Source: Mimachlamys varia (taxonomy: Eukaryota > Mollusca > Bivalvia > Pectinida > Pectinidae). From it: a DNA stretch of 64,000 bases. Both the position numbers and the translations under genes were made by a program. The notes beneath the pieces are model-generated. The model did no database searches. It saw nothing but the letters and a program-made list of their open reading frames with translations, and was not told the origin of the DNA. The stretch is taken from NCBI GenBank assembly GCA_947623455.1, contig OX392529.1:53091186-53155185 (forward strand). Reading direction: 5' to 3'. Below, one piece after another: positions 48,183-58,263 of the stretch. How positions within the stretch are numbered: position 1 is the stretch's first letter; the number at the start of each line of letters is the position of its first letter.

Positions 48183-48387
48183 GGGACCTGATAATTTGTT
48201 ACAGCTAGTTTTAAACCTAAACTAAGGTGTTTAGGGTAATTTTACATAAAAATGCCCTGTCAATTGCTGGGAATTTTTTTATCGAAAATTGATCTAAACC
48301 CCATCCCCACCCCACACTAAAGTGTAAAATTACTCTAAACACCCTAGTTTAGGTCCAAAACTAAATGTAACAAATTCTCAGGTACCC
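48183..48387. mobile_element. Fold-back element abutting a SINE
   Basis: The left arm GGGACCTGATAATTTGTTAC pairs with the right arm GTAACAAATTCTCAGGTACCC. Inner arms AACTAAGGTGTTTAGGGTAA and TTACTCTAAACACCCTAGTT also pair. The right end directly touches the head of the SINE at 48388. Confidence 0.75.
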
Positions 48388-48894
48388 GTGTGGCCGAGTG
48401 GTTAAGGTGTCCCGATATTCTACGACTAGCACTCCAACTCTGAGTTGCGAGTTCGAAACCCACGTGGGGCAGTTGCCAGTACTGACCGTAGGTCGGTGGT
48501 TCTTCTCCGGGTACTCCGGCTTTCCTCCATCTCCAAAACCTGGCACGTCCTTAAAGGCCCAATATACGGAACTTTCGGAAAAACTTGAAGCAAAAATCAA
48601 GCCTTATTATAATTATAGATTTAGTTAAGATTAACTGATATCAGCAATGTCTTCTGCCTTCGGTTTGTTGTTGAAGTGAGGCCAACCTGACTTATTTTCA
48701 ATTCTTTGTCAATAGTTTCTTGCCAGCTACCGCTCAGGTTTACTTCGTTTTAGGTTTATTTTTGCATGGTTATCAACTGGAATTCTTTTCAGGATTTTTC
48801 GGAAACACGAAAAATTTCCTGAAGTTACGTATATTGGGCCTTTAAATGACCCTGGCTGTTATTAGGACGTAAAACAAAAATAAACCCAAATATG
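48388..48894 (+). mobile_element. tRNA-derived SINE (family C) split by a TTAA MITE
   Basis: Head GTGTGGCCGAGTGGTTAAGG, B-box GTTGCGAGTTCGAAACCC, central domain TTCTCCGGGTACTCCGGC and CCTGGCACGTCC up to 48550. The SINE resumes at 48842 with TTAAATGACCCTGGCTGTTA and its A-rich tail. The interruption is the MITE at 48555-48841. Confidence 0.85.
48555..48841. mobile_element. TTAA MITE family M2, copy 1
   Basis: 287 bp, flanked by TTAA at 48551-48554 and 48842-48845. Termini AGGCCCAATATACG and CGTATATTGGGCCT are inverted. One TTAA restores the uninterrupted SINE sequence. A TTAA duplication is characteristic of piggyBac-type elements. There is no transposase. Confidence 0.88.
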
Positions 48895-49611
48895 TCACTA
48901 CGGACACTCTCATTAATAACTGCTAAATCCCCATTACATACTTCAATCTGCTGTACATGTGCAGCTAAACATAGTCGGTCCTGATTGTGGAAGCCTGTGC
49001 TGTACTGTATAGAGAACCAGGGGATCCTTTCTGTGGCACCGATCATTAATTCTGTTTCTGTCAACAGTGAAATTCAAAAGGGTATGAACTACCAATGTCT
49101 TAATTGGTTTTCTTAATTAAACTCCGACTGAGGTTTCATTAATTATCCAAAAAAGCAGATTCACATATGCGAGGCTCTCATTTTGTACAATGTCAATTTT
49201 TTTTGGGTCTGTGTTTTTATGCTCATTTGAAATTGAAAGTATTCACTGGAAAGCCAAGAAGCAATTAGTAATTAATTTATGATAATTTCGAAACTAAATT
49301 AATTGAACAAAAAATAAAATCTTGAATCTTTCAATTTTCATTTTCAAATAATCTATATATTGTTCCAGGAAAACATTTTAAAAGAATATTGATAATAAAA
49401 TATAATAGGTTATTGAGTAAAAAAAATGTCACTATATTTTCAGCATATATTTTATACGTTATGAATTGTACTGTCAATATATTTTCAGCATACACCATGC
49501 GTTTCGAATTGTACTGTCACAATATTTTCAGCATACATCATACGGTTTGTTTAATTATATTGTCACAATATGAAAATAAATAAAAACATTATTCTTTTAC
49601 AACAATCATGG
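48895..49611. other. No gene; short tandem motif
   Basis: AT-rich DNA. TATTTTCAGCATA recurs about three times near 49434-49540 with about 50-base spacing. Nothing else supported. Confidence 0.45.
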
Positions 49612-49765
49612 AAAAAGTTACCCAACTTATATTAATCACTCTTGTTGGCCCGGATGTTAGCGCGCGGAGGTGGGGGGTATTATTGTGGGAGGAAACCGGA
49701 GTACCCGGGAAAGCTCACGTCGTCGGGCAGGTGACCTCCATACATTTGAAATCACGCCCGACTTT
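49612..49765 (-). mobile_element. SINE fragment (family B)
   Basis: Contains GGGAGGAAACCGGAGTACCC and flanking sequence (ACCCAACTTATATTAATCAC) shared with 25720-25800. The tRNA-like head is not recognisable. Confidence 0.6.
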
Positions 49766-51152
49766 CCGTCATTTTTCTTTGGCGACATGCTATTGCTCAT
49801 AGTGGTTATTTCGCGGGGTGATGATTATCTTTCGAAAATAGTTTTATTTTACTAATATATGAATCATGTTTAATTTAAAATATATGTAAATGATGGCTTC
49901 TGTATGGTATAGCAAGAGATCACAGTTTTTCAGCTCTGATGCGTGAATAGGTACAAAGGGAAGCTGAAAGAAGTGATTTGAATTGATATAAACCCTATTT
50001 CAAACAAAGGCTATAAAAAATTTTTTCCCACCCGTTATAAAAGAAATATCAGTTTAACATGTAGTCCCTTTACATAACCCCCAACCACCACCAGTCACCA
50101 CGGCACTTGTATCAGTTTCAAAAGGTATTTATTAAGCCATGATAGAGTTCTATGATGACGAAAAGCTGTGAACAGAATGCCTGCATACAAAATTGTGACC
50201 TCGTCTTCTCCGTCCCCTAATTTGGTAGGGTCTGCATCCGTGCTGTATTCTCGTCATGTTTGTAGCCGCGCCATCATCACTCTTCAGACTGCCGTTTCCG
50301 CGGGCTACAATTTTGGTCAAATTTCTGGCGACATTTTACACTAATACAGTTTTCTTTCCCGTACGCTAACTCATTATGAAAATGCCATGAGGTCTACAAG
50401 TTTCTCTGGGCAGTAATTCTAAGCAAATTCTTCAACTAATATTTTTTCTGAAGTGCATTCCCAATTCTTAGCCAATGGATTTGTCCTTGGGCGTTCTTTT
50501 AAAAGCAGATGCACTCCTTAATTCTGAGGGTTTATTTTTTTATTTTATTTTTTTTTCATTAATATAACAAAGTTGTAAATTAGATGCATGTGCTGACAAA
50601 AAAATCTGAGATGATTTTACCATGGAAAGTTGTGAGATGATTAAACACCATCTATAGAACTATTTAACATTAATCTACCACATCGTTAACTTTAATTTAA
50701 ACATCGAACTGCTTTCACTTGCTATTTATGGGCAATATGAATGCCAATTGGACAAAGGCTAATTCAATGAAGCGCGCTAGCCTATGAATGCCAACTGAAA
50801 GCGGTTCAATACTTATATTTACCATGTTTAGAATCTGTTTATCTCAAATACTCTTTATTTCTCGGCATAAACTTGTAAAACGATTTATCTATGTTTGTTT
50901 GTTCATTGGATATAACAGCCATCACCTGGGGACAGGCAATAGTATCCATCGTGACAATGATGACGTCATCAATCGGTCAATGACATTCATCGCCTTATGA
51001 ATGTCAATTGAATACGGTAGAGTAATATAGTGGCAATGCCATGTAATGGCAATGCCTAATACTGTTACTGTATGCGTTATTGCATTGATAAAAAAACTCA
51101 CAATAATAAGTCTTAAGATCTTTAACCCTTTCAATAGGAAATAATGACATCA
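49766..51152. other. No gene; part of a dispersed duplication
   Basis: GGTTCAATACTTATATTTACCAT near 50801 recurs near 61708 (with CAGTTCAATAC), with diverged flanks including an ACAGCCATC block. Otherwise nothing supported. A slightly GC-richer patch lies at about 50200-50350. Confidence 0.45.
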
Positions 51153-51455
51153 CATCCTCAATATCTAGGAAATAAGCTCTCTAAACTCCTGGAATATGTA
51201 ATGAAAAAACTGAGGCCACGCTCAGGTAAAAAAAAAAACCCTGACCAATCGCTAGGCTGCATGCCTGTCGCAACCGACTTCGTAGCCTGTCATTTTTTAC
51301 CGTTATGTGATCACGAGATTCTTTTGATTTTCATGAGACATCAGTTTTCTTGCCTCATCAACAAGATGGCACACTAGGAGCCTTCAGTTTTGCCATGACA
51401 TATACCAGGGGTGTAGAGAGCGTAGGTGATCGTAACCCCTAGACATCTAGGATGG
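51153..51455. mobile_element. Fold-back MITE family M1, copy 2
   Basis: Left end CATCCTCAATATCTAGG; right end CTAGACATCTAGGATGG. It contains the family blocks CCTGGAATATGTAATGAAAA and CTTCAGTTTTGCCATGACAT. Confidence 0.75.
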
Positions 51456-52092
51456 ATTGCATCGTAAACTATACACGTGTAGATCGTTATATAAATGCAT
51501 GCTATATACGCGTATATGTGTGTGTGTACCTTAGCGACATCACAGAAACAGAAACAAATTCATCAAACACCAAAGCGTCAACAAAATCATAATCCGAAAT
51601 CAAAATCGATAAAACAAGGGACAAAATATGAAGAAATGAAAGACCTTTTAATAGGTACAAAGAACAAGACAGATATTCCGGAAGAGGAAACGTCTTCTGC
51701 TAAATCGACGACATACGGTATGCAAATCTAGATCGCATGCAAGTTAATGCCATGCCTTTAAAGGGAGAAAAGAGGCATCATTCTCTATCAAAACAAAAAG
51801 GCATACTAATGAGTACACCAAAAACGTCCACCATTCGTATCATTCAAGGATAGAGGATATTTCTCATTGAGACAAAAGATTGCGATTGTATACCTGGTCA
51901 CAGTCTTCATCAACCCGCATCTCTCGAATCAATGTGCTTTAAGTTTGACACGGTAGAAATCCCCGCCTTAAAATTGTCTATACATTATAAGAGCCAAATG
52001 TAGTTATGATATTATAACTGACCCTAAGATGTGGCCAAAACATTGGGACTTTCTTTCAGAGGCACAACTGGGAATCGATTAAGATTTGGTTT
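51456..52092. other. No recognisable gene
   Basis: AT-rich DNA. The 78-codon frame at 51495-51731 is lysine- and glutamine-rich and has no recognised motif. Confidence 0.4.
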
Positions 52093-52385
52093 GGTTTATT
52101 TGGTTTGGTTTATTTTGTTTTAAGTCCTATTAACAGCCAGGTTCATTTAAGGACGTGCCAGGAGGTTTTGGAGGTGGAAGAAAGCGGGAGTACCCGGAGA
52201 AAAGCCACCGACCTACGGTTAGTACCTGGCAACTGCCCCACGTGGGATTCAAACTCGCAACCCAGAGTTGAAGGGCTAGGGGTAGAATATCGGGACACCT
52301 TAACCGCTCGGCCACCGCGGCTCAGAGGTGGAGGGCTAGTGGTAGAATGTTGGGACACCTTAACCACTCGGGCACCGCGGCCCCA
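52093..52385 (-). mobile_element. tRNA-derived SINE (family C) with duplicated head
   Basis: On the plus strand: tail (TAAGTCCTATTAACAGCC), GGACGTGCCAGG, the central domain GAGTACCCGGAGAAAAGCC, GTACCTGGCAACTGCCCC, then a head ending TTAACCGCTCGGCCACCGCGG at about 52320. A second diverged head piece follows (AGAGGTGGAGGGCTAGTGGT to CACTCGGGCACCGCGG, 52323-52382). Either two SINE copies overlap or the head was tandemly duplicated. Confidence 0.8.
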
Positions 52386-53285
52386 ATCAGTTCAGATTCC
52401 CTCCTCAAATCAAGCTGATATTCAGATGTACTGCGAAATATTTTTCTCGGGGTCTGTCCCTGTCCCCGGGATCATTTCGCCATGAATGCTTATATGAAAC
52501 TCAATATATATATCCAGGTGAGCGATACAGTCCCTCTGGGCCTCTTGCTATTACGAGGCTTTCCTTTCAGACGTTATGATAATTTTACATGTTGTCTTGA
52601 GTTTTATAATCATAACACCGTATTATCCTTTGATAGATTCATTGCCCCGACAGACGTCTTCACACAAAAAAACACAAACAGAATCTTTACCACAGACTTC
52701 TAATGGTGTACCAAACATTTCATTTGCTATTGCAAGATTTTGCTTTATTTACAAAAAAAATAACATCTTAAAAGGCTTGAACACACAGGAAGCTTTTTAA
52801 TTATGTTTTAGGTATAAAGGGACCAAAAAATCTCAATGGCCTTCGACTAAGTGCGACATGTCTTATTTAAATTCTTCAAGGCACATATCAAAGGCGTGGG
52901 TTGTTTAATTTGTATATGTAAAAAGGTGAACTTATAAATAAAGTTACATAATTCACCATTGACTGAGTAGAAAACACATAATATGCTTTTTATCATAAAC
53001 CTGTGTCTAGAATCACAACTTTTTAACATAAATTTTATTTACAATGCAACAAAAAAACCGCCGATCAGCACACAGCTCTTCCAAACACTAACCTCCAACC
53101 GCTGTACAGGGCAATGCCCACTTTCTCCTAGTACAGTATACTCCTTCTGTTAAAGACTATTAGAAAATATTTGCATTTACACAGTACTGATACTAGATAA
53201 ACATACTATGCCCAATGTATGTTAATTCTCAATAACATTGGGACATTGTGACGTCTGACGTCATACATATTGTAGCTTTAGAGAC
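52386..53285. other. No recognisable gene
   Basis: AT-rich DNA. A perfect TGACGTCA lies at 53256-53263, just before the 53-bp array. Confidence 0.45.
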
Positions 53286-53287
53286 TG

Positions 53288-53817
53288 CACTGCCCCACTG
53301 TCAACGGGTGGCTGTTCTTTGTCTGGTTTTACCCTGACGTCACTGCCCCACTGTCAACGGGTGGCTGTTCTCTGTCTGGATTTACCCTGACGTCACTGCC
53401 CCACTGTCAACGGGTGGCTGTTCTCTGTCTTGTTTTACCCTGACGTCACTGCCCCACTGTCAACGGGTGGCTGTTCTCTGTCTGGATTTACCCTGCCGTC
53501 ACTGCCCCACTGTCAACGGGTGGCTGTTCTCTGTCAGGATTTACCCTGCCGTCACTGCCCCACTGTCAACGGGTGGCTGTTCCCTGTCTGGATTTACCCT
53601 GCCGTCACTGCCCCACTGTCAGCGGGTGGCTGTTCCCTGTCTGGATTTACCTTGCCGTCACTGCCCCACTGTCAACGGGTGGCTGTTCTCTGTCTAGATT
53701 TACCCTGACGTCACTGCCCCACTGTCAACGGGTGGCTGTTCTCTGTCAGGATTTACCCTGCCGTCACTGCCCCACTGTCAACGGATGGCTGTTCCCTGTC
53801 TGGATTTACCCCGACGT
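53288..53817 (+). repeat. 53-bp minisatellite with CRE-like sites
   Basis: Ten units of CACTGCCCCACTGTCAACGG, GTGGCTGTTCTCTGTCTGGA and TTTACCCTGACGT. The unit boundary makes TGACGTCA, the CREB/ATF consensus, intact at 53335, 53388, 53441 and 53706 and mutated (mostly TGCCGTCA) in the rest. The unit length is not a multiple of three and all frames lack stops, so the 92- and 106-codon open frames are artefacts. Confidence 0.95.
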
Positions 53818-53876
53818 TAAAACATGCTTTGATACATACTATATGTATATGTCTGCATCATCTATAAGTTGGTTAA

Positions 53877-54261
53877 AGGCCCAATATACGTAACTTCAGG
53901 GAAATGTTCGTGATTCTGAAAAATTCTGAAAAAAAATCCAGTTGATAACGATGCAAAAATAAGCCTAAAACGAAGTAAACCTGAGCGGTAACTAACAAGA
54001 AACTCTTCACAAAAAAATCCAAAGAATTGAAAATAATTCAGGTGGGGCCCACTTCAACAACAAACCGAAGGTAGAAGACGGTTCGAAATGGTCGCGTGTT
54101 TACAAATAGCGTGTTTCAACTGTTGCTGTACCGGTAACCGCGAAAGAATTCATCTTGAATATTGCTGATACCAGTTAATCTTAACTAAATCTATAAATAT
54201 GATAAGTTATTAGGCTTGATTTTCGCTTCACGTTTTACCGAAAGTTACGTATATTGGGCCT
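53877..54261. mobile_element. TTAA MITE family M2, copy 2
   Basis: 385 bp, flanked by TTAA at 53873-53876 and 54262-54265. Ends AGGCCCAATATACGTAACTT and AAGTTACGTATATTGGGCCT are perfect inverted repeats over at least 20 bases. The inner sequence matches copy 3 in reverse orientation. Confidence 0.9.
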
Positions 54262-54310
54262 TTAACAAAAAAAGTAAATATAAGTATTGGTTTTCATATG
54301 TTTGACATCC

Positions 54311-54415
54311 ATTGGTGTGTAACACACATTGGTTATAATTACCTTCATATTCAACATGGTGTGCTAGCGCGCACCATTCAATATGTAGGTGCGCCAATGT
54401 ATGTTACACACCAAT
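54311..54415. repeat. Fold-back hairpin
   Basis: ATTGGTGTGTAACACACATT at 54311 pairs with AATGTATGTTACACACCAAT at 54396, with one mismatch. A smaller inner pair, TGGTGTGC and GCGCACCA, lies near 54357-54375. It may be a short fold-back element. Confidence 0.75.
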
Positions 54416-54419
54416 GAAT

Positions 54420-54957
54420 TTTAAGAACACGATATCCAATACTTAATTGTTCCATCATCACAAGAAAACGTTGCAAGGAACTACGTTCAATCACGTGTGT
54501 GTTTTTAATTTACGTTCATCTTTTCTAGATACCGGGTAGTGGACACTGTGTACAGTAGTGGACCTTTCAGTCCCTAAAGTTTGTCGTAGGCTTATCTTGA
54601 TAGCTACAATAATTATCTCACATGAGTAGCTGCCAAGTTCATAATATTAACACTCTTTAAACTGTATAAGACTGTTCTACACCAATTGTTTGAATACGTG
54701 AAAGTAAGAATTTTTTCATGTACATGTACCTCCTCTTTCCTCTGATGATTATGAACATAACTGAACTTTTCGGTAGTGAAAAAAGACGTAAAACCAAAAA
54801 CAACAAATAAACAAACAAATAAAACAGCAAACAAGTCTTTTATTTATCAATAGTAAAGGTCAATTTTAGTCTCTTGCACTCATGAATCTAGAAGGACGAA
54901 ACAGCTGAATGTTGTAGGGTAAATCATGTTTGGCTTGCTGTATCAGTCTTAGTTATA
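54420..54957. other. No recognisable gene
   Basis: AT-rich DNA. Nothing supported. Confidence 0.4.
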
Positions 54958-55231
54958 CATCCTCGATATCCAGGGGTTACAATTGTACGTTCATCTACGC
55001 TCTCTATACCCCTAGAATATGTCATGACAAAACTAAAGGTACGCTCAGGTAAACAAAACTGACCAATCTTTAAGTTGGTGCCTGTCTTTTGAAGATTTAC
55101 AAAAGAATCGCAAACGACTTCAAAGCTTGTCATTTTTTACCGTTAACGCACATGAAGCCTTCGGTTTTGCCATGATATATTTAAGGGGTGTAGAGAGCGA
55201 AGGTGAGCATACCCTATGGATATCGAGGATG
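54958..55231. mobile_element. Fold-back MITE family M1, copy 3
   Basis: Left end CATCCTCGATATCCAGGGG; the family right end is CTATGGATATCGAGGATG at about 55214-55231. It contains CATGACAAAACTAAAGG and CTTCGGTTTTGCCATG. The right terminus is followed by a tandem expansion of itself. Confidence 0.8.
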
Positions 55232-55517
55232 TAGAGAGCGAAGGTGAACGTAGCCCCTGGATATCGAGGATGTAGAGAGCGCAGTTGAGCGTAAGCCTTG
55301 GATATCGGGAATTTAGAAAAGTAGGTGATCGTAACCCCTGGATATCGAGGATGTAGAGAGCGTAGATGAGCGTAACCCCTGGATATCGAGGATGAAGAGA
55401 GCGTAGTTGAGCGTAACCGCTAGATATCGAGGATGAAGAGAGCGTAGTTGAGCGTAACCCCTGGATATCGAGGATATAGAGAGCGTAGTTGAGCGTAACC
55501 CCTTGATATCGAGGATG
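55190..55517 (+). repeat. 41-bp tandem array made from the MITE M1 terminus
   Basis: About eight units of GTAGAGAGCGTAGTTGAGCG, TAACCCCTGGATATCGAGGA and T, with starts near 55190, 55231, 55272, 55313, 55353, 55394, 55435 and 55476. Each unit equals the terminal 41 bases of the M1 right end. Confidence 0.9.
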
Positions 55518-56253
55518 GTATTAAATGCCATCACGTGCACATATCAGACTTACGCTCATCTTTTTAAACAAACCTGGTTTCCAATTTCGACAGACGATCA
55601 GAGAATCGCTGTATAAAGAAATTAAGCATTGGCCTACTTTTCTATAAAAAAATCAATACTTTTTCCTTGGTTTTGTACATTATTTTATGGACTCGATAGT
55701 CTTTCTTCTATACAATTTAACAGAAAATCATCACAGAGGGCGTCACTATCTGTGACAATAATTGATGAAGGTGTCTGGGTATGGGAGAATAATTTAATTC
55801 AATAATTGGTCGAATGGGTTCAACATTTTCTGTACGTCCCAGACTCGTAATTCCCTCCCAGTACTTTTAGCTCAGACTATTGCAAGATTTAAACCATACT
55901 CTTAGAGACAAATGATTACAGATTACAAATGAATTGGTCATTCCTAAGATCTTTAATCCCTGTATTGGCCACAAACGATAAGGAAATTACGTTGCAAGAA
56001 GGTTATGTTTGACAGGGAACTGAGGTAGGTATATTTGAGCCAACAAAGTGTCTATATAAACGGCCAATCCCAGACGATACGTCCATTTACACTGCTATAT
56101 ATCAGATCTACACGAGAATCTTTGGAATTTCCGTAATGGTCTATACGTATCCATGAAATAGCTTGTGTGTATTTCTTATACTCTTATAAAACAATCTTGG
56201 CCACATAAAGACCGCAACAGGAAGCAAGTAAAGGAACAGAAAAAAATGTTATA
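55518..56253. other. No recognisable gene
   Basis: AT-rich DNA. Nothing supported. Confidence 0.4.
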
Positions 56254-56433
56254 ATTAGTGAAAAGGCCAGGTACGTGTATGATACACAGTCTTGTATTTA
56301 TTAAAGTTTATATTTAGCTTGATTAGGAGACATTTTGATTATTAGTGAAAAAGCCAGGTACGTGTATGATACATGTACACAGCATTGTATTTATTAAAGT
56401 TTATATTTAGCTTGATTAAGGGACATTTTGATT
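56254..56433 (+). repeat. 88-bp tandem duplication
   Basis: Two copies starting TTAGTGAAAAGGCCAGGTAC (56254) and TTAGTGAAAAAGCCAGGTAC (56342), almost identical to their ends in GACATTTTGATT. Confidence 0.92.
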
Positions 56434-58263
56434 GTTAAAACTTGGCTTTGATCAGGAGAAAATGAAGTGCGGTTGTTTTATTAAACTGTAAAAGAAGAGA
56501 AAAAGACAAACAATTCTTACCAAGGACACAACCGATTATTCGACATCAGCATCTTACCTCGATCTTTACTTAAACTATGACCAACTCGGGCATCTTACTA
56601 TTATCCTATCGTGAACTTTTCCTTTCTTGTTGTAGCATCCCTGCTTCTTCGACCTATGGTGTTAACTTGTTGGAGGGAGCTGATTCGTTATTTTAGGGCT
56701 TGCTCTGAATATAACAAAATTTCGTGATAAATGTCAGCTGATGACGAACACAAAGAAATGCAGGTTGCTGAAGACTTTGAGTAAGGTTTTAATGGTCGCC
56801 ATCTTGATCTCATTGAGAAACATTCTGCATCCTTGTATGACATGAAGATTGACACTTTTGAATATGCTCATTAGTATGCATGCTTGTTGTGATTGAGATT
56901 AATACCTCCGTTCTTACTTTGAGGTCATGCACTTACTTGGATCTAACTTGGAGTTACATGGCGGGTATCGCCGATGAAGCAGAACTTCCGAAATACCTGG
57001 TCATATTCTGTTGTACTTTTCAAGGGTCTCCATGTAAATCTTTCATTTGTTCATATTTTGCCCCTGTTTAATCGATTTTGATTTCGGATTATGGTTTTGC
57101 TGACGATTTGGTATTCTCGAATTTTTTGCATTATGCAAAAACAAAAATCAATACAATTGTTGGATACCAATATCACTATATGGAATATTTAGCAGAAAGT
57201 GACATTTGGGGAAAAATGTCTCTAGCAAGTCTGTAATATCGATTGAGTTAGCTATAAGTTTGAAGTTTGAAGAAATGGATTTTTATTCTCCATTAACTGT
57301 TGGCTTCCTGTAAACCGAAATCTGATGTTGGAGGAATATATATTTTGTGAATGTGATGTTATCTTTTATTATTTTTTTTTATCAAAGAGGTAATTTGTTG
57401 AACTGTTTGCAACAAGCTTAACAGGACTGGACTAAGGGAGATAACGAGTACAACTTATTGATCAAGTGTTAACACAGGGGGAGCTGTTTCCCACTATACA
57501 GGAAGCTGACATTTATTCTAACCCCTTACAACATTGAAAAGTATCGCTTACCACACTGAAAACTCCAGTGTCGGTGTGATAACAGACCGGTAATTATAAC
57601 CATGCAGTGCTCTCCACGTCTCAGTCAGTATCTTGCCATCAAAATCTGTCCCTTGGCAGTTACAGCGATATCTGTAGCAGATGTCAAGTTTTTTTCTGTC
57701 AGTCTTTGGCTCTACCGTCATCATATGTCAAGTTATTTTCAACAGAAAAAACTCAACACATGAAATGCTAATGCTCTAAGTAAACAATATGTCTTATCAT
57801 ATGTTTTTTTTACAAACAACTCCTTTGACATTTAAAGGATGAACTTTTCGTGTGTAGGTTTAAAATATCAGCCATTAAAAAAACACCAGGTCCTGTCTGT
57901 TTATCTCAAAAAACAAATTTTGACAAATTTGTCATGCCCCAGAATATTTTAATAGTTTATAGTTTATAAAATATACACAGCCACTTACCTCTTCTGTTCA
58001 GATACCACCGGCCCTCTTTTAACCACGAGTGTTGCTATCAAACTACAAGTTATACATAGGTCCAATACATGTTTAGTACGTTAAATACTACAAAAGCATT
58101 TCTCAAATCAATTCAACCCACACAATATTGAAATGTGAATATCAAATAAAAACAAAAGAAAATCTAATAACCATACCTTCCAACCGATCTCATTTTACCC
58201 CTTCTTCCAAATAACCAATTCCCTAACACCTTCAAACTCACCTGTGTATCCCACATTCAAACC
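56434..58263. other. No recognisable gene
   Basis: AT-rich DNA. The 63-codon frame at 56880-57071 is unsupported. Confidence 0.4.

Noticed and set aside
53430..53893. Proteins of 92 and 106 residues in the 53-bp array
   Set aside because: All three frames are open because the unit lacks stops, and 53 is not a multiple of three. There is no gene context.
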